Of a stretch of DNA of 20,945 nt, positions 8,488-15,300 are shown one piece after another. The translations under genes and the position numbers were made by a program. Below the pieces are notes generated by a model that saw nothing but the letters and a program-made list of their open reading frames with translations, ran no database searches and was not told the origin of the DNA. The stretch lies in contig JALHFZ010000033.1 of assembly GCA_022837505.1 (NCBI GenBank), forward strand, positions 1 to 20,945, in the 5' to 3' direction. This stretch comes from Synergistaceae bacterium (GTDB lineage Bacteria > Synergistota > Synergistia > Synergistales > Aminobacteriaceae). The stretch's first letter is position 1. Each line of letters opens with the position of its first letter.

Positions 8488-8493
8488 CACCCC

Positions 8494-8522
8494 TTGCCAA
8501 AGCCCCTTCCCCTTGCTACAAT
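8494..8522 (+). promoter_or_regulatory. Sigma-70-type promoter of tRNA-Leu
   Basis: The -35 is TTGCCA (8494-8499) and the -10 is TACAAT (8517-8522), with an ideal 17-bp spacer. Transcription would begin near 8529, leaving a leader of about 12 nt before the tRNA. Confidence 0.7.
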
Positions 8523-8540
8523 TACCCCCGTGCTTTTCAT

Positions 8541-8627
8541 GCCGGGGTGGCGGAATTGGTAGACGCGCTAGATTCAGGTTCTAGTGGGCAATAGCCTGTC
8601 GGGGTTCGAGTCCCCGCCTCGGCACCA
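8541..8627 (+). tRNA. tRNA-Leu (anticodon CAG)
   Basis: The acceptor stem GCCGGGG (8541-8547) pairs with CCTCGGC (8617-8623), with one G-U. The anticodon stem CTAGA/TCTAG (8568-8572 / 8580-8584) encloses loop TTCAGGT with CAG at 8575-8577, reading CUG leucine codons. A long variable arm GGGC-AATA-GCC marks a class II tRNA, and the T arm contains GGTTCGAGTCC. The discriminator is A8624, as required for leucine identity, and CCA is encoded at 8625-8627. The gene stands alone between ywlC and rpoB with its own promoter and terminator. Confidence 0.97.
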
Positions 8628-8654
8628 TAAAAAAAGAAAAAGAACAACCTTTTC

Positions 8655-8698
8655 AAAAAGGTCGTATTATGTCTGTTGACATAACGCGGCCTTTTTGT
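8655..8698 (+). terminator. Strong terminator between tRNA-Leu and rpoB
   Basis: A 19-bp stem (8655-8673 with 8678-8696) has one A-C mismatch and two G-U pairs and is closed by a 4-base TGTT loop. It has A5 on the 5' arm and T5 on the 3' arm, so it could work in both directions. The 5' arm can instead pair with upstream CCTTTT (8648-8653), a possible alternative hairpin. Confidence 0.85.
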
Positions 8699-8704
8699 TA
8701 TCTT
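8676..8704 (+). promoter_or_regulatory. rpoBC promoter, -35 box inside the terminator hairpin
   Basis: A perfect TTGACA (8676-8681) starts in the terminator loop and runs into its 3' arm. A 17-bp spacer leads to TATCTT (8699-8704), a 4/6 match to the -10 consensus. The predicted start near 8711 gives a leader of about 50 nt before rpoB. In that leader CCAAA (8731-8735) can pair with TTTGG (8741-8745), partly covering the GGGAGG ribosome binding site. Confidence 0.7.
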
Positions 8705-8760
8705 CTCTATTTGTCTATGTTCATTTCCCACCAAATTTCTTTTGGGAGGTCATATGTTCC

Positions 8761-11700
8761 ATGGCCGAATTTGTCCCCGTCAGCGCAGAGCGTCAGAGAC
8801 TGACCTTTGGCCGTGCCCGGGATCTCGTCGAGATTCCGGACATGATTGAGGTCCAGCGCGATTCATATAGCTGGTTTTACCAGGAAGATACGAAACCTGA
8901 GGCGCGGGTCCTTCACGGATTGCAGGAACTCCTCCAGGAGGTGTTCCCCATTGAAAGCTACGATGGTTCTTTCGCCCTCGAGTTCGTCCGCTATATCCTT
9001 GATGACCCCGCAACGGGGGATGAAGAGGCACGGCAGCGGGACATCACCTGGTCCCGGCCCGTCCGGGCGACCATAAGGCTCGTCAACCGGAAGACCAAGG
9101 AGGTCAAGGAAGAGGAGATCTTCCTCGGCGACTTCCCCCTTATGACCGGCCGGGGGACCTTCATCATCAACGGAACGGAGCGGGTGGTGGTCAATCAGCT
9201 TGCCCGGTCCGCGGGGGTGTACTTCACCCGGGATGACCAGATTCCCGGGCAGGAGACCTACTCTGCCAAGATTATCCCCGACCGGGGCGCCTGGCTCGAA
9301 TTCAGCCTGACCCCGGGGGATCTTATCTCCGTGAATATCGACAACAGGAAAAAAATTCCCGCCACCCTTCTTCTGAAGATCTTCGGGGCCGCCACGAACG
9401 AGAGCGTCATCGATCTCTTCGGCGGCCGGCAGATCGAAAAAGACGTCTCCGACGACGACATCCGGGGGATGATGTCCGCCGAGGCGGTCCTGGACCCTGA
9501 GGGGAACCTCATCCTTCCCAGAAACAAGACCGTCACGAAGGAGCATCTCGAAAACCTGTGGAGTCTCGGCCGCACGAAGATCCGCGTCTGGGATGTGGAT
9601 TCGTCCATCGCCGCCACCCTTGAAAAGGACGGCGCCATGAACGCCGATGAGGCCATGGTCGAACTCTTCCGGAAGCTCCGACCCAACGAGCCGGCACGGA
9701 TAGAGAACGCGAGGGAGTACGTCCATACCCTCTTTTTCGACCCCCGCAGATACAACCTCGGCCGGGTCGGCCGCTACAAAATGAACCGCCGCCTCGGCCT
9801 TGAGATCCCCGAGGAGATCCGCCTCCTGCAGAAGGAGGATGTGGTCAACATCATCCAGGGGATCCTCGATCTCAGGGACCCCGAGAAATTTGACGACGAT
9901 ATCGACCATCTGGGAAACCGGCGGGTCCGTTCCGTGGGGGAGCTCCTTCAGAACCAGATACGGGTCGGCCTCCTCCGGATGGAGCGGATCGCCAAGGAGC
10001 GGATGACCACCATCCCCGATCTCGGAAGCGCCATGGCCAGGGATCTCATAAATGTCCGCCCCATCGCGGCCTCCCTCCGGGAGTTCTTCGGCTCGGGGCA
10101 GCTCTCCCAGTTCATGGACCAGACCAACCCCCTCGCCGAGGTCACCCACCGGCGAAGGCTCTCCGCCCTCGGGCCGGGAGGGCTTTCGAGGGAACGGGCC
10201 GGGTTTGAAGCCCGGGACGTTCACTATACCCACTACGGCCGGGTCTGCCCCATCGAGACCCCCGAGGGGCCGAACATCGGCCTTGTGACCTCCCTCGCCA
10301 CCTATGCGCGGCTGAACGAATACGGATTTCTCATCACCCCCCGAAGAAAAGTGGAAGAAGGGCGGGATACGGGGGAGATCGTCTTCCTCTCCGCCGACGA
10401 GGAGGATATGGTCCGGGTGGGAATGGCCAATACCCCCGTGGATGAAAGCGGGCTGATACTTGAGGAGATGTGCTTCACCCGGTATCTGGGAAATATCGAG
10501 ACCGTTCCGAGGGAAGAGGTCGATTACCTCGACGTCTCGCCGAAGCAGATCGTCTCCGTATCCACGGCCCTGATCCCCTTTCTTGAGCATGATGACGCCA
10601 ACCGGGCTCTCATGGGGTCGAACATGCAGCGCCAGGCGGTCCCCCTCATCGCCCCCGAGGCCCCCGTGGTGGGCACCGGCGTGGAGCACCGCATCGCGAA
10701 GGATTCAGGCTCCTGCGTTATCGCCATCGACGACGGAATTGTGGAATACGTGGATTCCAGCCGCATTGAGGTCCGGAAGGGCGCGGAGACGCGCATCTAC
10801 AGCCTCGTCAAGTTCCGCCGGTCGAACCAGGGGACCATCATCCATCAAAAGCCCATCGTCCTGAAGGGAGACGCGGTCTCCCGGGGACAGATCATAGCAG
10901 ACGGCCAGTCAGTGGAGGGGGGCGAACTCGCCCTCGGGCGCAATATCCTCGTGGCATTCATGCCATGGGAGGGGTACAACTTTGAAGACGCCATTCTGCT
11001 GAGCGAACGGCTCGTGAAGGAGGACTTTTATTCCTCCATCCACATAGAGGAATACGAAATCGAGGCCCGGGACACCAAACTCGGCCCCGAGGAGATCACC
11101 CGGGACATCCCCAACGTCGGCGAGGATATGCTTAAAAACCTCGACGAGGGGGGTATCGTCCGGGTGGGAGCGGAGGTCAACGCCGGCGACATCCTCGTCG
11201 GAAAGGTGACCCCCAAGGGGGAGTCCGATCAGACCCCCGAGGAAAAGCTCCTTCGGGCCATATTCGGCGAAAAGGCCCGGGAGGTCCGGGATACATCCCT
11301 GAAGGTACCCCACGGTGCCCGGGGAAAAATTGTTGCAGTCAAGGAGATGACCAGGGCGGACAGCCCCGATGCCCTGAGCCCCGGAGTGAACAAGGTCGTC
11401 AAGATCTATGTCGCCCAGCTCCGGAAGATCACCGTAGGGGACAAGATGGCGGGACGGCACGGAAATAAGGGGGTCGTCTCCCGCATCCTCCCTGTGGAGG
11501 ATATGCCCTACCTTCCCGACGGCACCCCCGTGGACGTGGTCCTGAACCCCCTCGGCGTTCCGAGCCGGATGAATCTCGGCCAGGTCCTCGAGACGATCAT
11601 GGGGTTCGTTGCCGTGCATAACGGGTGGAAGGTGGCAACGCCGGTCTTCGAGGGAGCGAAGGAGCACGAGATCTTCGAGCTTCTCGGAAATCTGAGCAGG

Positions 11701-12348
11701 GAGAAGTATCCTGACCTCACGGAGGACGGGATGATCACCCTCTACGACGGCAGGACCGGAAACCCCTTCAAGAAGAAGATCACCATGGGGTACATGTACA
11801 TGATGAAGCTCATCCACCTCGTGGATGACAAGATCCACGCCCGGTCCATCGGCCCCTACAGCCTCATCACCCAGCAGCCCCTCGGAGGGAAGGCCCAGTT
11901 CGGCGGCCAGCGTTTCGGTGAAATGGAGGTCTGGGCCCTGGAGGGGTACGGAGCAGCCCATATCCTTCAGGAGATGCTCACCGTGAAGTCCGACGATATC
12001 CGGGGACGACTGAAGACCTACGAGCGGATCGTCAAGGGACAGAACCTCACGAAGCCCGGTGTACCCGAGAGCTTCAGAGTACTCGTCAAGGAGCTGCAGG
12101 GACTCGGTCTTGATGTGGAAGTGAAGTACAGCGACGGCCAGATCGGCGAACTGCAGATGGACGAAGACGAGGCGGAAGGGCCGGCTCCCCGCTACTCTTC
12201 CCCGAGGGAGCGCCTTTTCGAAGAGCAGCAGCGGGAGAAGAAGGACCCGGTATTTGACACGGAAGAACTGGAAGAGCTCATCCCGGAGGAAGTCCTCTTC
12301 GGCGAGAAGCTCCCCGATGGTATGTCCATAGAAAAAGGGGATGAATAA
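8761..12348 (+). CDS. rpoB: DNA-directed RNA polymerase subunit beta
   Basis: The 1195-aa catalytic beta subunit has a length close to that of Bacillus and no large insertion. The rifampicin pocket is at 446-470 (GSGQLSQFMDQTNPLAEVTH); Q450, D453, H463 and S468 correspond to E. coli 513, 516, 526 and 531 and carry susceptible-type residues. GRVCPIETPEGPNIGLV, KVTPKGESDQTPEEKLL and GDKMAGRHGNKGVVSRI are also present. The last 70 or so residues form an acidic tail beyond the usual end. ATG 8761 is the start from homology. Its ribosome binding site GGGAGG (8744-8749) is 11 bases away, somewhat far, and an out-of-frame ATG at 8754 lies between them. Upstream frame extension to 8695 overlaps the promoter and is not real. 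The gene forms an operon with rpoC. Confidence 0.98.
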   Translation: MAEFVPVSAERQRLTFGRARDLVEIPDMIEVQRDSYSWFYQEDTKPEARVLHGLQELLQEVFPIESYDGSFALEFVRYILDDPATGDEEARQRDITWSRPVRATIRLVNRKTKEVKEEEIFLGDFPLMTGRGTFIINGTERVVVNQLARSAGVYFTRDDQIPGQETYSAKIIPDRGAWLEFSLTPGDLISVNIDNRKKIPATLLLKIFGAATNESVIDLFGGRQIEKDVSDDDIRGMMSAEAVLDPEGNLILPRNKTVTKEHLENLWSLGRTKIRVWDVDSSIAATLEKDGAMNADEAMVELFRKLRPNEPARIENAREYVHTLFFDPRRYNLGRVGRYKMNRRLGLEIPEEIRLLQKEDVVNIIQGILDLRDPEKFDDDIDHLGNRRVRSVGELLQNQIRVGLLRMERIAKERMTTIPDLGSAMARDLINVRPIAASLREFFGSGQLSQFMDQTNPLAEVTHRRRLSALGPGGLSRERAGFEARDVHYTHYGRVCPIETPEGPNIGLVTSLATYARLNEYGFLITPRRKVEEGRDTGEIVFLSADEEDMVRVGMANTPVDESGLILEEMCFTRYLGNIETVPREEVDYLDVSPKQIVSVSTALIPFLEHDDANRALMGSNMQRQAVPLIAPEAPVVGTGVEHRIAKDSGSCVIAIDDGIVEYVDSSRIEVRKGAETRIYSLVKFRRSNQGTIIHQKPIVLKGDAVSRGQIIADGQSVEGGELALGRNILVAFMPWEGYNFEDAILLSERLVKEDFYSSIHIEEYEIEARDTKLGPEEITRDIPNVGEDMLKNLDEGGIVRVGAEVNAGDILVGKVTPKGESDQTPEEKLLRAIFGEKAREVRDTSLKVPHGARGKIVAVKEMTRADSPDALSPGVNKVVKIYVAQLRKITVGDKMAGRHGNKGVVSRILPVEDMPYLPDGTPVDVVLNPLGVPSRMNLGQVLETIMGFVAVHNGWKVATPVFEGAKEHEIFELLGNLSREKYPDLTEDGMITLYDGRTGNPFKKKITMGYMYMMKLIHLVDDKIHARSIGPYSLITQQPLGGKAQFGGQRFGEMEVWALEGYGAAHILQEMLTVKSDDIRGRLKTYERIVKGQNLTKPGVPESFRVLVKELQGLGLDVEVKYSDGQIGELQMDEDEAEGPAPRYSSPRERLFEEQQREKKDPVFDTEELEELIPEEVLFGEKLPDGMSIEKGDE

Positions 12349-12351
12349 CAG

Positions 12352-15300
12352 ATGGCCCGTAGGGAAATACTCGGCGTTCGAATCAAGCTCGCCAGTCCGG
12401 AGCGGATCCGGGAGCTTTCAAGCGGCGAGGTAAAGAAGCCTGAGACCATCAATTACAGAACGCTCCGTCCCGAAAAGGACGGCCTCTTCTGCGAGCGCAT
12501 CTTCGGTCCCACCAAGAGCTACGAATGCGCCTGCGGAAAATACAAGCGCAGCGGCCCCAAGTTCAAGGGGATCATCTGCGACCGGTGCGGTGTGGAGGTC
12601 ACGGACAACCGGGTGCGCCGGGAGCGCATGGGGCATATCGAGCTCGCTGCCCCGGTGGTCCATATCTGGTATCTCCGGGGGATCCCCAGCCGGCTGAGCC
12701 TTCTCCTCGGCACCACCACGAAGGACCTCGAAAAGGTCGTCTACTTCGCCCCCACCCGCCAGCGGGAAGCCGCCTACAAGGTGGTCATGGAGGGCAGACG
12801 GATCGACCTCGCCCGGAAGAACGCCATCCTCTCCGAGAGCGAGGTCAGAATTCATACCCACTACGACCCCAAGTTCAAGGCCGAGGAGGCCTACAAGATC
12901 CTCTCCGTGGACGATGTCCCCGTGAACGAGGGGGATATCCTCTCGGCCAACCAGGTCTCCCGCCACAAGACGGAGTACGGGGACGAACTCTTCAAGGTGG
13001 AGGTCTCCTATAAAATTCTCTCCGCCCCCCGGGATACGGAGGTCATGGAGGGGGACACCCTCTCGGCAGGGGAGCTCGAAAAGCTCCGGAAGCGCCACGG
13101 GGATGTCTTCGAGACCGAGCGGGCGTACATCGGAAATTCCGAGGCCTTCGTAGTCACTGCGGCTGTCCACCTTCCCTTCTCGAGGGGGGACGTCATCTCC
13201 GACAGCGAATTTAAACTCTACAGCGTAAAGTACCCGGGACGGTTCACCGCCCAGAAGGAAGTCATCACCGTGGAGGACCCCTGCTATATCGTCATCGGCG
13301 AGGGGATGTCCCCCTTCGTCCCCTCGGACATCATCCTCGAGCGGGAGTATGAGCTGTGCGTGGCCTACGACAAAAAGTTCCACGCCGGAATCGGCGCCGA
13401 GGGAGTTCAGGCCCTCCTCGACCGCATTGACCTCGGGCAGCTTGCCTCTTCCCTCCGGGAGGAGGTCTCGGAGAGCACGGGGCAGAAAAAGCGCAAGCTC
13501 ATCAAGAGGCTTCAGGTGGCGGAGGATTTCCGCAAGGGAAATGCGGCCGCAAAGTCCATGATCCTTGAGGTGCTTCCGGTCATCCCCCCCGACCTCCGGC
13601 CCATGGTGCAGCTCGACGGAGGGCGCTTCGCCACCTCCGACCTCAACGACCTCTACCGCCGGGTCATCAACCGGAACAACCGCCTCAAGAAGCTCCAGGA
13701 GCTCAAAGCCCCGGAGATCATCATCCGGAACGAAAAACGGATGCTCCAGGAGGCCGTGGACGCCCTCATCGACAACGGCAGGATGGGCAAGGCCGTCCTC
13801 GGGGCGGGGAACCGCCCCCTGAAGAGCCTCACTGACCTCCTCCGGGGGAAGAAGGGACGGTTCCGCCAGAACCTTCTCGGCAAGCGGGTGGACTATTCCG
13901 GGCGGTCGGTCATCGTCATCGGCCCCCAGCTCAAGATATACCAGTGCGGCCTCCCCAAGCAGATGGCCCTTGAGCTCTTCAAGCCCTTCGTCATCCGCCA
14001 GCTCGTGGAGCGGGGGATCGCCCCGAACATCAAGAGCGCCCGGCGGATCATCGAGCGGGGGAGGGAGGAGATCTGGGGGATCCTCGAGGAGATCATCAAG
14101 GATCACCCCGTCATGCTCAACCGCGCCCCCACCCTTCACCGTCTGGGGATCCAGGCCTTCGAGCCCGTCCTCATGGAGGGGAAGGCCATCCGGCTGCATC
14201 CCATGGTCTGCACGGCCTTCAACGCTGACTTCGACGGAGACCAGATGGCCGTTCACGTGCCCCTGTCCATCGAATCTCAGGCGGAGGCCCGGCTGCTCAT
14301 GCTCTCGGCGAACAACCTGCTCTCCCCGGCGAGCGGCCGCCCCGTCATGACCCCCACCCAGGACATCGTGCTGGGGATCTACTACCTTACGGACATGAAG
14401 GACAGGGTTGAGGGGGAGGAACTTCCCCATTTCAGCGGCCTGGACGACGTCCTCGTGGCCTTCAACCACAATGTGATCCACGTCAACACCAGAGTCCGGA
14501 TGAAGCGGGACCCCCTGTGGAACCGGGATCCGAGGGAAACGGACGGGGACGACCGGTGGATGGAGACCTCCCCCGGCAGAGTCGTCTTCAACTCCATCCT
14601 CCCCGAGGGGCTCCGGTACATCAACCGCCAGCTCGGCAAGAAGGACCTCGGCATCATCCTCGACAAGGCCTACGACCTCGTGGACCGGGTCTCCATGGTG
14701 AAGATGCTCGACGACATCAAGTCCCTGGGGTATCACTGGGCCACGGTGAGCGGCATCAGCTTCGGCGTCCAGTCCATCATCATCCCCCCCGAGAAGGCGG
14801 AGCTTACCCGGGAGGCCAGGGAACAGGACGATGAACTCAGATCGGAATACAACATGGGCATCCTCACCTCCGACGAATACCTCTTCCAGAAGGAAAGCCT
14901 CTGGTCGGAGAAATCCCGGGCCATCGCCGACAGCATCGTCGACCACATGGACCGGACGAACCCCATCCGCATGATGAGCGACAGCGGCGCCAGGGGAAGC
15001 AGAAGCCAGATGGGGCAGATGGCGGGAATCCGGGGACTCATGTCCGACCCCTCGGGACGGATCATCGACTACCCCATCACGGCGAACTTCCGGGAGGGGA
15101 TGAACATGCTCGAGTACTTCATCTCTACCCACGGCGCCAGAAAGGGGCTTGCCGACACGGCCCTTCGGACGGCAAAGTCAGGGTACCTCACGAGGCGCCT
15201 TGTCGACGTGGCCCAGGACCTGATCATCACGGAGCACGACTGCGGAACGGACCAGGGGATCTGCATCGAGGCCCTCAGCCAGGACGGCAAGGTCATGATC

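Noticed and set aside
8695..8760. In-frame upstream extension of rpoB
   Set aside because: It begins inside the terminator and promoter, before the predicted transcription start; homology begins with MAEFVPVS at 8761.
8754..8849. 31-codon frame starting at ATG 8754, overlapping the rpoB start in another frame
   Set aside because: Spacing to the ribosome binding site is only 4 bases, and the product has no recognisable features; the frame is probably incidental. The long distance to the real start is noted in the rpoB entry.
10099..10170. Possible rifampicin-resistance substitutions (T455 and A459 relative to E. coli N518 and S522)
   Set aside because: The same residues occur in susceptible-type beta such as Bacillus; the key positions Q, D, H and S are unchanged.
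12418..15132. Very long antisense open frames, e.g. 904 codons opposite rpoC, 704 codons at 15178-17292, and 608 codons opposite rpoB
   Set aside because: They are opposite strongly conserved rpoB/rpoC. Long antisense frames arise from GC-rich third codon positions, and their translations (rich in Gly, Asp, His, Pro, Leu) resemble no protein family.
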